Shown here piece by piece: positions 1 through 10,304 of a stretch of 64,000 nucleotides of DNA. The notes under the pieces were generated by a model, which worked only from the letters and a program-made list of their open reading frames with translations, was not told the origin of the DNA and did no database searches. This stretch comes from an uncultured Alphaproteobacteria bacterium (GTDB lineage Bacteria; Pseudomonadota; Alphaproteobacteria; HIMB59), in assembly GCA_902524245.1 (NCBI GenBank), contig CABZCN010000002.1:62001-126000 (forward strand), written 5' to 3'. How positions within the stretch are numbered: position 1 is the first letter of the stretch; every line of letters starts with the position of its first letter. The translations under genes were made by a program, and so were the position numbers.

Positions 1-683
1 CCCATTTTTCGCATTAAATCATTCTTATTATCAGTAATTATGATCTCGCCATTATTGATTACAGATACTCGATCAGAAATAGCCTCAGCTTCTTCGATAT
101 AATGAGTTGTAAGAATAATTGTTACTCCATTTTCTTTGAGTTCTTTCACTGCTCTCCACATATCTCTTCGCAAATTAATATCGACACCTGCAGTAGGCTC
201 ATCTAGAAAAAGTATTTTTGGTTCATGACTCAATGCCTTTGCAATTAATGCTCTTTTCTTCATACCACCAGAAAGCTCACGAAGCTTACTATCTTTTTTA
301 TCCCAAAGGCTGAGATCTTTAAGAATTTTTTCTATGTATGCAGGATCTTTTTTCTTACCATATAATCCTCTAGTGTAAGAAACATTTTGAAAAACTTTTT
401 CAAAGGCTTCTAAATGGAGTTCTTGAGGCACAAGACCAATCATCGATCGAGTTTTTCGGAAATCTTTAACAACATCGTATCCATCAACTGAAATGGTTCC
501 TGATGTAGGTAAGACTATCCCACATATGGCATTAATAAGTGTTGTTTTTCCAGCACCATTTGGACCAAGAAGTGCAAGAATTTCACCTCTTTGAATTTCT
601 AAATTAACTCCTTTAAGGGCTTCTAAACCTCCTTGAAAAGTTTTTTTTAAATTATCAATTTTAATTAAGATATCTGCTGACAT
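1..683 (-). CDS. ABC-2 type exporter ATP-binding protein (YadG-like), 3' end cut by the window
   Basis: This is the ATPase of an ABC exporter; 227 residues are visible and the frame is still open at base 1. The Walker A GPNGAGKT lies near residues 40-47, the signature LSGGMKK near 137-143 and the Walker [13 protein letters not shown] near 157-168, followed by the switch histidine in TTHYIEEAE. The signature and the LDEPTAGVD form resemble YadG/CcmA-type drug or polysaccharide exporters, whose permease is usually the next gene; that would lie outside the window. The ATG at 683 is 37 bases after the EamA stop, so the gene may end the operon that starts at pncC. The substrate cannot be told. Confidence 0.9.
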   Translation of the reverse strand, partial: MSADILIKIDNLKKTFQGGLEALKGVNLEIQRGEILALLGPNGAGKTTLINAICGIVLPTSGTISVDGYDVVKDFRKTRSMIGLVPQELHLEAFEKVFQNVSYTRGLYGKKKDPAYIEKILKDLSLWDKKDSKLRELSGGMKKRALIAKALSHEPKILFLDEPTAGVDINLRRDMWRAVKELKENGVTIILTTHYIEEAEAISDRVSVINNGEIIITDNKNDLMRKM

Positions 684-720
684 AATTAGATTGCGTACAG
701 TATATTATAAGCAAATAACA

Positions 721-1620
721 TCAAGATAGTTTATCAGTAATCTTATTTTTTTTACTTTTTTCAATTAAGTAAGTGCTTATTAAAACAGCAATAAGGGCAA
801 CAATAATTTTATAAGTTATTTTTTCGTTTAAAAAAAGATATCCAAATATCAAACCAAAAATTGGAATGATGTAGGCAACTTGTGATTGAAAAACTAAGCC
901 GTTATTTTTAAGAATATAAAATCTCATTAACCAAGCTATCGCTGTCGCAACGATACCAAGATACACAAGAGAAATTGTAGCATTAAGAGAGGGTCTCAAT
1001 TCTGTTGGATTTTCAAAAATGAACATAATTGGTAATAAAAGAATAACTGCCCAAATTAAAATACTTGATGTAAGTACTTCATTTTTTATATGTTTTAGCT
1101 TTAGTGAAAATAGTCCACCTATGGTGTAACAAACTGGACCCAAGATTACCATAAAAGCATAAAAGATATTTGACTGATTGATTAGAATATTATCTGAAAA
1201 TAAATAAACGATACCAAGAAAGCCTATTAATATTCCAACAAATTTTAAAAGATTAATTTTTTCATTTTGAATAAATAAATGTCCTAAGATTGTTGCTGCA
1301 ATAGGTGCCGTGGACATCAAGATTGCTGCTAGATTACTTTGAACCTTTAATATGCCGAATGAAATAAAAAAAAAGGGGAGAACTAAATTCACAAATCCTA
1401 TAGTTGCGTACCATAACCAATTCTCTCCAAATGCTTCAATTGAAATTTTTCTTATCCAACAGTAAACAAGCATTACTATTGCAGCAAAAAAAATTCTTCC
1501 AAAGGCAAGTGCCATTGGTGTATAGCTTTCTGAGGCAATTTTGATGTTAAAGAACGCACTTCCCCATATACCAGCTAATAAAAATAAAAGTAAAAAATCT
1601 TTAAAAGATGCTTTGTGCAT
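721..1620 (-). CDS. EamA/DMT-family transporter
   Basis: This 299-residue protein is almost wholly hydrophobic, with about ten predicted membrane helices in two EamA halves, which is the usual DMT size. It begins MHKASFKDFLLLFLLAGIWG, a typical EamA first helix, and carries the common MSTAPIAATILGH type helix in mid-protein. DMT proteins move metabolites, often amino acids or nucleotide precursors, across the inner membrane; the substrate is not predictable here. Its ATG overlaps the alaX stop by one base (TAATG), which indicates translational coupling with the upstream gene. A second EamA gene lies at 62820-63692. Confidence 0.88.
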   Translation of the reverse strand: MHKASFKDFLLLFLLAGIWGSAFFNIKIASESYTPMALAFGRIFFAAIVMLVYCWIRKISIEAFGENWLWYATIGFVNLVLPFFFISFGILKVQSNLAAILMSTAPIAATILGHLFIQNEKINLLKFVGILIGFLGIVYLFSDNILINQSNIFYAFMVILGPVCYTIGGLFSLKLKHIKNEVLTSSILIWAVILLLPIMFIFENPTELRPSLNATISLVYLGIVATAIAWLMRFYILKNNGLVFQSQVAYIIPIFGLIFGYLFLNEKITYKIIVALIAVLISTYLIEKSKKNKITDKLS

Positions 1621-2303
1621 TATATGAGAGTAAACTGAACACGTTTATTCATTTTTCCTTTACTCTCATACTTCATAAATTTGAATTCGCCAATTTCGTT
1701 TGTATTTGCTACGTGAGTTCCCCCACACGGTTGTAAATCAATATCTCCTATTTTAACAAGGCGAATTTTATCATTTGTTCTTGGCGGTTTAACTGACAAA
1801 GTTCGCACTAGCTCAGGTTTTTGATCTAGCTCATCATTTGTTATCCACTGATAAGAGATAGTGTGAGATTGTTGAATAAATTCATTAATAATTTTATTTA
1901 AAGTTTCAAATTCAAATGTTTCTTCACCTAAATCAAAATCAATCCTACTTTTTTCTAAACCAATTGATCCTCCTGTAACATAATAAGGTAATGCTGCACA
2001 CATTAAGTGCATTGTGGTGTGCATCTTCATTAATCGATATCGATGATCCCAATCAATATGGCCTTTTATTTGTCCAGATAGATTTAGATTTTCTGAGGCA
2101 ACAACATGGGCAATACCTAACTCATGTTTAACTGTGTTGATAACATTGAATTTTTTATCATTAATTTCAAGAACTCCCTTGTCTCCGGGTTGCCCACCAC
2201 TTTGAGCATAAAAAGAACTATCTTGAGTAATGATTTTGTCACCCTCGACTAATAAAATTTTTTCTTCAAAACTCTTTGTATAACTATCTTTGAGATAAAT
2301 CAT
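1620..2303 (-). CDS. alaX: Free-standing alanyl-tRNA editing protein (AlaX)
   Basis: AlaX proteins hydrolyse Ser-tRNA(Ala) or Gly-tRNA(Ala) in trans, backing up the editing domain of AlaRS. The zinc-binding pairs are visible as HTTMH at residues 95-99 and CGGTH at 193-197. The glycine-rich QSGGQPGDKG near 35-44 is characteristic of AlaX-M and of the AlaRS editing domain. At 227 residues it has the size of AlaX-M. The start overlaps the stop of a 57-aa ORF by ATGA, and its own stop overlaps the EamA start, so it sits inside a coupled operon. Which mischarged amino acid it clears is not decided by the sequence. Confidence 0.9.
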   Translation of the reverse strand: MIYLKDSYTKSFEEKILLVEGDKIITQDSSFYAQSGGQPGDKGVLEINDKKFNVINTVKHELGIAHVVASENLNLSGQIKGHIDWDHRYRLMKMHTTMHLMCAALPYYVTGGSIGLEKSRIDFDLGEETFEFETLNKIINEFIQQSHTISYQWITNDELDQKPELVRTLSVKPPRTNDKIRLVKIGDIDLQPCGGTHVANTNEIGEFKFMKYESKGKMNKRVQFTLI

Positions 2304-2473
2304 TTGTTTGCTTCCTCTATCATAAAATCAACACAAGACTCTATACCTCCTTGAGTGTTGCTTTGTTTTTCACATTCCTCATAGTATTCATGGTATTCAA
2401 ATGTCGAAGTAATATATAGGCCTAAACCTATAATGCCAAAGACTGCAATACTATATAATATTTTTTTACCCAT
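2300..2473 (-). CDS. Small single-pass membrane protein (57 aa)
   Basis: This short frame begins MGKKILYSIAVFGIIGLGLY, a basic start followed by one hydrophobic helix, and ends in an acidic tail with two cysteines (EECEKQ and ESCVDF). The start lies one base after the PIF1-helicase stop, and the TGA overlaps the alaX ATG as ATGA. Such tight coupling on both sides is the main argument that it is translated. I do not recognise a family. The two cysteines, about 13 residues apart and predicted to be outside the cytoplasm, could form a disulfide. Confidence 0.62.
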   Translation of the reverse strand: MGKKILYSIAVFGIIGLGLYITSTFEYHEYYEECEKQSNTQGGIESCVDFMIEEANK

Positions 2474-2474
2474 C

Positions 2475-3776
2475 TTAAATTAATCTGTCTTGGAAACCTA
2501 TCAATTGATTGTTAACAATGATATCTGATTTTTTAATAGGTCTTAGCAGTTCTATACCTTCCAAACTTATACATCTACTTAGTGCAACATACAGTTGTCC
2601 TGGAGCAAAAGAACCTTGACTCATATCTATAATAACTTTTTCAAATGTTTGTCCCTGGCTTTTATGAATTGTAATTGCCCAAGCTAATCTCATTGGATAC
2701 TGTTTGAAAGATCCTGTTATTTCCTCTTGAACTTCTTGTTGATCATCATCATAGGTATATTGAATACGATCCCATTTTTCTTTTTTAACCTCATATATTT
2801 TATTATTGATTTTTACTTTTATTTTTTTTTGAGCGATATCATGAATTATACCAATGGATCCATTAACCCACCTTTTTTCAGGATCATTTTTAATCATAAT
2901 TACTTGGGCTCCTTTTTTTAATTTTAAGATTTCATCGGTGGGAAATAATTCTTTATAAAATTGGCCAGTAGCTTGTCCCCTGTATGAAAACTCCTCCTGA
3001 TTTAGCTGGCTTAAATATTTTTGATTAATGCTACTCGCTCGAGCATTAGTTGTAGTAAGTATGATTTTACCTTCATCCATCTCAATGTGATCAGTTAAAG
3101 ATTCGTTTATATTCTCAATCTGCGTGTGAGTAATTGAGCCATCTCTTACGGAGTTAAGCAAATGAATAAAATGGTCATCTTTTTGACGATAAATATTATG
3201 TAATTCAAGTGTTTTAAATTGTGCATCTTGGAAAATATTTGAGTGAAAGAAGAAATGACCTTTAGGATAAATGCGCTGTAGAAGTCCTGACTCATCCATA
3301 TTCACAACTGGAGGTAGTTGAAATAAATCCCCAAAAACTATTAACTGAACTCCGCCAAATGGTTGTGTAAGTTTTTTTCTGTGAACACGAAGGCTATAAT
3401 CAATAGCATCAAAAACATCAGCACGAACCATAGATATCTCATCAATAATTAATGTTTCCAAATTTTGAAGTATTTCGATTTGTCTTACTTTTTTTATATG
3501 TCGTGTTTGAATTACCTTTGGTGGAAAACCAAAAAATGAGTGAATAGTTTGTCCTTTAACTCGAATTGCAGCAACTCCTGTTGGAGCAAGAACAACTGTA
3601 TTCTTCTTTGTTATAGATCGAAAGTAGGCCAATAGTGTAGACTTACCACTACCTGCTTTACCAGTAATATAAAAATGATCTTTTGTGCTTTCTAGTTGCT
3701 CAATGATATTTTCAAATTCTTTACTGAGCTCGAAATCGTCAGGTAGTAAACTATTATAATTTCGCTTATAGCTCAT
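2475..3776 (-). CDS. PIF1-like superfamily 1 DNA helicase
   Basis: This 433-residue ATPase has GKAGSGKST (Walker A) at 39-47, LIIDEISM (Walker B, PIF1 style) near 109-116, a GDLFQLPPV motif III typical of PIF1/RecD-like helicases, and a C-terminal AITIHKSQGQTF motif V followed by VALSR (motif VI). PIF1 helicases unwind DNA 5' to 3', often at G-quadruplexes, forks and RNA-DNA hybrids. No extra nuclease or HRDC domain is visible. The start overlaps the pncC 3' end by 11 bases, so the two genes are probably co-transcribed. The precise role in this organism is unknown. Confidence 0.9.
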   Translation of the reverse strand: MSYKRNYNSLLPDDFELSKEFENIIEQLESTKDHFYITGKAGSGKSTLLAYFRSITKKNTVVLAPTGVAAIRVKGQTIHSFFGFPPKVIQTRHIKKVRQIEILQNLETLIIDEISMVRADVFDAIDYSLRVHRKKLTQPFGGVQLIVFGDLFQLPPVVNMDESGLLQRIYPKGHFFFHSNIFQDAQFKTLELHNIYRQKDDHFIHLLNSVRDGSITHTQIENINESLTDHIEMDEGKIILTTTNARASSINQKYLSQLNQEEFSYRGQATGQFYKELFPTDEILKLKKGAQVIMIKNDPEKRWVNGSIGIIHDIAQKKIKVKINNKIYEVKKEKWDRIQYTYDDDQQEVQEEITGSFKQYPMRLAWAITIHKSQGQTFEKVIIDMSQGSFAPGQLYVALSRCISLEGIELLRPIKKSDIIVNNQLIGFQDRLI

Positions 3777-4245
3777 CTATAATATTATTTAACATGTGAA
3801 AACATTCTTTCACTGTGCCTTTTTGAATTTGAATTCTAGAAAGTTTTGGATTGAAATTTAATCGTTCGATATAAATATTTTTTTTAAAATATAATCCGAT
3901 AAAAACTAAACCTACAGGTTTTAATTTAGTACCACCGTTTGGACCAGCTACACCTGTTGTTGAAAATGTTAGCTGACTTTTGGAAATTTTGTGCAAATGT
4001 AAACACATTTGAGCACATACTTGACGGCTGACTGCACCGTACCTTTTGATAGTACTTGGTTTGACTTTGAGATTTTTAATTTTTGAGTCATTTGAATATG
4101 TTATCAAACCAGTTTTATAAATTTTAGATATACCAGACACAGCTGTAAATTCTGCTGCAAGCAAACCACCAGTACAAGATTCTGCTGTTGAAACTGATAT
4201 GTTTTTATCGAGTAAATATTTGATTGTTTTCGAAACGACGCTCAT
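3766..4245 (-). CDS. pncC: Nicotinamide-nucleotide amidohydrolase (CinA C-terminal domain)
   Basis: This 159-residue protein corresponds to the CinA C-terminal domain alone, as in E. coli PncC/YgaD. PncC converts NMN to nicotinate mononucleotide for pyridine nucleotide salvage. The motif STAESCTGGLL near residues 18-28 and FSTTGVAGPNGG near 110-121 match the family's active-site segments. There is no N-terminal molybdopterin-like domain. It is the first gene of the minus-strand run, with the presumed promoter in the AT-rich stretch after 4245. Confidence 0.88.
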   Translation of the reverse strand: MSVVSKTIKYLLDKNISVSTAESCTGGLLAAEFTAVSGISKIYKTGLITYSNDSKIKNLKVKPSTIKRYGAVSRQVCAQMCLHLHKISKSQLTFSTTGVAGPNGGTKLKPVGLVFIGLYFKKNIYIERLNFNPKLSRIQIQKGTVKECFHMLNNIIDEL

Positions 4246-4339
4246 AAGCTAGTTATACTTATTATAAGGACGGAGAAATAACAATGGTGCTTATTGGTAT
4301 AAAAAAAATGCATAATTAATCCCCATAATTCACAATAAA

Positions 4340-4348
4340 TGTGGATAA
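4340..4348 (-). other. Perfect DnaA-box 9-mer in intergenic DNA
   Basis: The minus strand reads TTATCCACA exactly, the consensus DnaA box. It is isolated: I see no cluster of boxes around it, so it is more likely a regulatory or titration site, or chance, than part of an origin. Confidence 0.3.
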
Positions 4349-4370
4349 ATTAGCAAAATTTGTCTATACA

Positions 4371-4387
4371 TATGCAAATATTGCATA
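4371..4387. promoter_or_regulatory. Perfect inverted repeat, candidate operator
   Basis: The sequence TATGCAA-ATA-TTGCATA is a perfect 7+7 bp palindrome with a 3-bp centre. It lies 47 bases upstream of the 27-aa ORF start, where a promoter for the 4435-5945 unit is expected. A dimeric repressor or activator could bind here, but no candidate regulator gene is adjacent. Confidence 0.4.
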
Positions 4388-4434
4388 TTACTATGAAATC
4401 CTATAACCTAATTAAAGGAATCATGGAGGTTTAA

Positions 4435-4518
4435 ATGGCAGATATGTTTACAGGACACTACCCCTTTATAGTTATGATTATTTGGTTCATAGCTGGTTTC
4501 ATCGGATCAAAAATGTGA
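4435..4518 (+). CDS. 27-aa single-pass membrane peptide
   Basis: The frame starts MADMFTGHYPFIV and continues as one hydrophobic helix ending in IGSKM. A good ribosome-binding site (GGAGG) lies 5 bases before the ATG, stronger than at most genes in this window, and argues for real translation. It is followed within 8 bases by a hairpin and then by the aminotransferase leader. It may be a leader peptide controlling the downstream gene or an independent small membrane protein. I do not recognise a family. Confidence 0.5.
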   Translation: MADMFTGHYPFIVMIIWFIAGFIGSKM

Positions 4519-4525
4519 TTGTTAT

Positions 4526-4547
4526 GAGGGCAGTCGACTCTGCCCTC
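4526..4547 (+). other. Hairpin after the 27-aa ORF
   Basis: GAGGGCAG pairs perfectly with CTGCCCTC across a 6-base loop. The 8-bp stem is strong and GC-rich for this genome. No run of T follows, so it is not a standard rho-independent terminator; an attenuator, processing site or mRNA-stabilising element is possible. Confidence 0.5.
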
Positions 4548-4566
4548 TCCCTACCCTAAAAGATGA

Positions 4567-4605
4567 CATTATTACCCTTGCTGAAGTAATTGTGAGGGAA
4601 TAATG
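4567..4605 (+). promoter_or_regulatory. Second leader hairpin upstream of the aminotransferase
   Basis: CATTATTACCCT can pair with AGGGAATAATG, leaving one bulged A and a loop of about 16 bases. It ends 26 bases before the aminotransferase ATG and close to its AGGAG ribosome-binding site. Together with the hairpin at 4526-4547 it gives a structured leader that could regulate translation. I do not recognise a known riboswitch class. Confidence 0.35.
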
Positions 4606-4631
4606 TATCTTTATTAAAATCAGGAGAGAAA

Positions 4632-5945
4632 ATGAATAAGCCAAATAATTTAGAACCGCTGTGGATGCCTTTCACTCCTAACAAAGTATTTAAGAAAGAT
4701 CCAAGAATTATAGTCGGTGCTAAAGATATGCATTTTATTAGTGATGATAATCGAGAAATTTTAGATGGCACTGCAGGGCTATGGTGTGTAAACGCTGGTC
4801 ATGGTAGAAAAAAAATTCAAGAAGCTGTAAATAAACAAATTGAAAATCTTGATTACTCTCCACCTTTTCAATTTGGACATCCAAAACAATTTGAACTAGC
4901 TAATCGTTTAGCAGAGATTTTTCCTGAAGGAATGAATCATGTTTTCTTTTCTAATTCAGGATCTGAAGCAGTAGATAGTGCATTGAAAATTGCGCTAGCT
5001 TATCAACGTGCACGCGGACATTCATCTAAAACTAGATTAATAGGTCGCGAAAGAGGTTATCATGGTGTGGGCTTTGGAGGAATAAGCGTAGGTGGTATGG
5101 TAAAAAATAGAATGTACTTCGGATCAATGCTAAATGGTGTTGACCATTTACGCCATACCCACAATTTAAAATTAAATGCTTTTTCAAAAGGTGAACCTGA
5201 ACATGGAGCAGAACTTGCCGATGATTTAGAGCGTCTTGTTCAATTGCATGATGCATCAACTATTGCAGCTGTAATTGTTGAGCCAATTGCTGGATCAACT
5301 GGTGCTCTGCCTCCGCCTAAAGGATACTTAAAAAGATTAAGAGAGCTTTGCACAAAACATGACATTTTATTAATTTTTGATGAAGTCGTAACTGCTTTTG
5401 GCCGTATGGGAAAAGCAACTGGATCTGAGTTTTTTGGTGTAACACCAGATATTATTTCATGTGCAAAAGGCATTACAAATGCCACCATCCCTATGGGTGC
5501 AACCATAGTTCAAGACTTTATTTATGAGTCAATGATGGAAAATGCAGATGCTCCAATAGAATTATTTCATGGATATACTTACTCTGGTCATCCTGTTGCT
5601 TGCGCTGCAGCCTTAGCAACATTAGATATTTATCAAGAAGAGGGATTATTTGATAATGCTGCTCATATGGCTCCTATTATTGAAGAAGCCGCTCATAGCC
5701 TGAAGGGAACAAAACATATAATCGATATTAGAAATTTAGGAGTGATTGCTGCACTCGAATTAGAGCCTAAAGGTAACGCTGTTGGTGCAAGAGGGTTTGA
5801 AGCTATGAAAAAAGCTTGGGATCTTGGCTTAATGGTAAGAGCTAACGGAGATACGCTTGCTTTTTCTCCACCTTTAATAATTAACGAAAATCAGGTCGAT
5901 GAAATGTTTACGAAAGTAAAAAAAGCCCTGGAACAATTAGACTAA
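4632..5945 (+). CDS. Omega-amino acid:pyruvate aminotransferase (class III)
   Basis: This 437-residue PLP enzyme closely resembles beta-alanine:pyruvate transaminases: LWMPFTPNK near 10-18 and LDGTAGLWCVNAGHG near 44-58 are signatures of that subgroup. The PLP lysine is K279 in SCAKGITN, and the pyridine-nitrogen aspartate is D250 in LIFDEVVTAFGR. It would move the terminal amino group of beta-alanine, taurine-like or other omega-amines to pyruvate, giving alanine and a semialdehyde. The ATG has a clear AGGAG site 6 bases upstream. The two leader hairpins and palindrome suggest dedicated control. The exact amine substrate is inferred only from family likeness. Confidence 0.88.
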   Translation: MNKPNNLEPLWMPFTPNKVFKKDPRIIVGAKDMHFISDDNREILDGTAGLWCVNAGHGRKKIQEAVNKQIENLDYSPPFQFGHPKQFELANRLAEIFPEGMNHVFFSNSGSEAVDSALKIALAYQRARGHSSKTRLIGRERGYHGVGFGGISVGGMVKNRMYFGSMLNGVDHLRHTHNLKLNAFSKGEPEHGAELADDLERLVQLHDASTIAAVIVEPIAGSTGALPPPKGYLKRLRELCTKHDILLIFDEVVTAFGRMGKATGSEFFGVTPDIISCAKGITNATIPMGATIVQDFIYESMMENADAPIELFHGYTYSGHPVACAAALATLDIYQEEGLFDNAAHMAPIIEEAAHSLKGTKHIIDIRNLGVIAALELEPKGNAVGARGFEAMKKAWDLGLMVRANGDTLAFSPPLIINENQVDEMFTKVKKALEQLD

Positions 5946-6213
5946 AAACGTCCCCACTACAACCATACCCTGTTTCAAAAACGCCGCTTGGTTGGTAAAA
6001 ACCACATAACATTACCCATCTATATAAAAAGACAATTCCAGGAACTAAAATAATCGCATTAATAAGAAAAAGAGCTATAGAAATAACTACCCTCATTGGT
6101 AGCTTTGTATTCATATACTGTTTATAAAAAATACGAATTATCAAACCAGTGGTTACAGCAGATAGCAATAGAAATGGTGCATCAAGGTATGTAACTAAAA
6201 ATTCATAATACAT
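5908..6213 (-). CDS. Hypothetical membrane protein (about 101 aa)
   Basis: The protein has two or three hydrophobic segments (FLLLSAVTTGLII, VVISIALFLINAIILVPGIVFLY and a C-terminal SLIVPGLFLL). The frame also allows a TTG start at 6231, but the ATG at 6213 is more likely. Its 3' end overlaps the aminotransferase 3' end by 38 bases on the opposite strand. No family was recognised. The start is about 40 bases from the divergent aquaporin start, so a shared divergent promoter is likely. Confidence 0.55.
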   Translation of the reverse strand: MYYEFLVTYLDAPFLLLSAVTTGLIIRIFYKQYMNTKLPMRVVISIALFLINAIILVPGIVFLYRWVMLCGFYQPSGVFETGYGCSGDVFSLIVPGLFLLS

Positions 6214-6252
6214 TTCTTTAAAACTTAGCAATGATACATTAAGACTTTAAAA

Positions 6253-6897
6253 ATGCAAAAATACATATCTGAATTTATAGGCACATTTATTTTATTAGTA
6301 TCAATTGTTGGATCTGGCATAGCAGGACAGCAATATACGAATGATCAAATGGTAATTTTATTTAGTCATGCTGTTGTAATAGGTTTCACACTAATTTTTA
6401 TAATTAGAATATTTGCAAATTTTTCTGGAGCTCATTTTAATCCTATTGTTTCAATTATATTTTTCTTACAAAAAGAATTGAGTTCTAGGGATTTATTTCT
6501 TTATATACTAATACAAATCATTGCAGCTATACTAGGCACACTTTTTGCTAATTATATTTTTGGATTAAATGTAATTGAGATTTCTTCAAATATAAGAAGT
6601 GGGGCAAATATATATATTTCCGAATTTTTTGCTGCAACTGGATTATTATTGGTCATACTTTTATCTAGAGCAGATGGTAAAAATGTAGTTTCATTTAATG
6701 TTGGTATTTATATTACAGCAGCTCTTATATTTACATCATCTACAAGTTTTGCAAATCCGGCTGTAACAATTGCTAGAATGTTTACTGAGTCATTTACGGG
6801 TATCAATCCCTCCACTGTAATATTTTTTATTAGTTGTCAAGTTATTGGAATGTTTGCTGCCTACATTTTGTATAACCTGTTCTTTAAAAGCAAATAA
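6253..6897 (+). CDS. Aquaporin-family channel (MIP)
   Basis: This 214-residue protein has six predicted helices and the two half-helix loops of aquaporins. The first loop reads AHFNPIVS, with NPI instead of NPA, and the second reads FANPAVTIAR with the conserved NPA and following Arg. The short length and the altered first box resemble the AqpS-like group rather than AqpZ or GlpF. The channel could pass water, small neutral solutes or hydrogen peroxide. It lies about 100 bases ahead of katG on the same strand, which makes a peroxide-related role attractive but unproven. Confidence 0.88.
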   Translation: MQKYISEFIGTFILLVSIVGSGIAGQQYTNDQMVILFSHAVVIGFTLIFIIRIFANFSGAHFNPIVSIIFFLQKELSSRDLFLYILIQIIAAILGTLFANYIFGLNVIEISSNIRSGANIYISEFFAATGLLLVILLSRADGKNVVSFNVGIYITAALIFTSSTSFANPAVTIARMFTESFTGINPSTVIFFISCQVIGMFAAYILYNLFFKSK

Positions 6898-6928
6898 TTT
6901 CAAGGATTTTTGTAAATTATTAACAGAG

Positions 6929-6969
6929 ACAATTCGTATTGTTGACTTACTTACAGGTTAAATTTTAAT
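6929..6969 (+). promoter_or_regulatory. katG: Candidate katG promoter with inverted repeat
   Basis: A perfect repeat ACAAT-TCGT-ATTGT spans 6929-6942 and touches a TTGACT -35 box at 6942-6947. A TTTAAT -10 candidate lies at 6964-6969 with a 16-base spacer, about 30 bases before the katG ATG. The repeat would suit a LysR-type or other dimeric regulator placed over the -35. It does not match the classical long OxyR pattern closely. Confidence 0.4.
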
Positions 6970-6991
6970 GATTTCAATATTAATTAAGTAG

Positions 6992-9154
<2,163 letters not shown>

Positions 9155-9157
9155 TTA

Positions 9158-9820
9158 ATGTTCAATTATGGTAATATCCAACTTAAAGTTTGTGGTATTA
9201 CAGATCAAAAATCTTTAGAAGTAATTCAAAAGTACTCTGTAAGTAGGGTGGGCCTTGTAAGTGATTACTTATATGGCCCAAATACACTTAGTACTAAAGA
9301 AATTCAAGAACTGACTATTGCATCCTACAATTTAAAATTAAATCCAATTTTATTGATTGGAAATATACAGATACAAGAAGTAATTAGTATCGTAAATGAT
9401 GTAGCAATAAAAGAGGTTTGCATATCTAATCAATATAAAAATGAAGAAATTGAATTGCTGAATAATAAAACAGATGCAAAAATTTCAATTTCGGTAAATT
9501 ATGAGAATTTTGACTATAATTTCTTTGAAGAGATTTTAAATAATATAAGTAGTTTTTATTATGATTTAAATATTTACAGAAAAGATACTATTGAAAAAAA
9601 ATCTCTTGTGGAATGTGAAAAACAAATCAATCAATTAAAGATCTTTGCGAAACCTCTCTACCTTGGTGGGGGAATAAATATAGATAACATAAAAGAGGCA
9701 ATTAAAACAATATCTCCTCATGGAATTGATATTTCAACAGGCTTAAAACAATCTAATAGTGTGGATGAGGAAAAGCTTAAAAAAATCCTTGATAATCTTG
9801 GGTTTGACGAGATTTCTTAA
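9158..9820 (+). CDS. Divergent phosphoribosylanthranilate isomerase (TrpF-like)
   Basis: TrpF isomerises phosphoribosylanthranilate in tryptophan synthesis. This 220-residue protein has the family's N-terminal LKVCGIT with the general-base cysteine at C12, and the C-terminal phosphate-binding strands YLGGGINIDNI and GIDISTGLKQ. The middle is rich in Ile, Asn and Lys and weakly conserved; the usual catalytic aspartate segment is not obvious, though YYDLN may hold it. The gene follows katG by 3 bases rather than sitting with trpB/trpA, and its last 44 bases overlap folK on the other strand. It could be a working but divergent TrpF or a relative with another substrate. Confidence 0.7.
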   Translation: MFNYGNIQLKVCGITDQKSLEVIQKYSVSRVGLVSDYLYGPNTLSTKEIQELTIASYNLKLNPILLIGNIQIQEVISIVNDVAIKEVCISNQYKNEEIELLNNKTDAKISISVNYENFDYNFFEEILNNISSFYYDLNIYRKDTIEKKSLVECEKQINQLKIFAKPLYLGGGINIDNIKEAIKTISPHGIDISTGLKQSNSVDEEKLKKILDNLGFDEIS

Positions 9821-10304
9821 TAATAAATCGTTCCTCTAAGTTATTTATGAGTCTTTTGTAAGTATATTGGGTTTTTAAATCAATAAAATTAGGATTGAGG
9901 TCTAATACTGGCTGTATAACAAAATCTCTTAAATGTGAGGAAGGATGAGGAATTGATATTAAATGATTTTTAACTTTCAAGTTTTCGAATTGAATAAGAT
10001 CTAAATCAATTCTTCTTGGCCCATTCTCTAGAAGTTTATTTTTTTTTATCAGCTTTTCTACAGCGTTCATTTTTATAAATAGCTCATTAAAAAATAAATT
10101 AGTGAGAAATAAAAAGGCAGCATTATGAAAATATTTTTGGGCGGTTAAACCAAAAGGCTTGGTAAAATAAACTCTACTAACCTTTTTAACATGACCAAAT
10201 TTATTCATTAAATTTAATGCACTGTTAAAATTACTTCTCCAATTGCCTATATTTGATCCGATAGCAATATATGATTTATATCGATACGCTAACTTTTTTT
10301 GCAT
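9777..10304 (-). CDS. folK: 6-hydroxymethyl-dihydropterin pyrophosphokinase (HPPK)
   Basis: FolK transfers pyrophosphate from ATP to hydroxymethyl-dihydropterin, the step before FolP. The motifs are YIAIGSNIGN near the start, SRVYFTKPFG, NAAFLF and the diagnostic GPRRIDLDLI with the metal-binding aspartates, then IPHPSSHLRDFVIQPV. The ATG at 10304 gives about 175 residues; an upstream in-frame TTG at 10319 is also possible. The start overlaps the folB 3' end, and the gene is the last in the folate operon. The 3' end overlaps the TrpF-like gene. Confidence 0.93.
   Translation of the reverse strand: MQKKLAYRYKSYIAIGSNIGNWRSNFNSALNLMNKFGHVKKVSRVYFTKPFGLTAQKYFHNAAFLFLTNLFFNELFIKMNAVEKLIKKNKLLENGPRRIDLDLIQFENLKVKNHLISIPHPSSHLRDFVIQPVLDLNPNFIDLKTQYTYKRLINNLEERFIIKKSRQTQDYQGFF

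Noticed and set aside
4284-4319. 11-codon ORF with an upstream GGAG
   Set aside because: It is too short to support, has no coupling to a neighbour and lies in the leader of divergent genes.
4526-4547. Hairpin considered as an intrinsic terminator
   Set aside because: No T-run follows on either strand.
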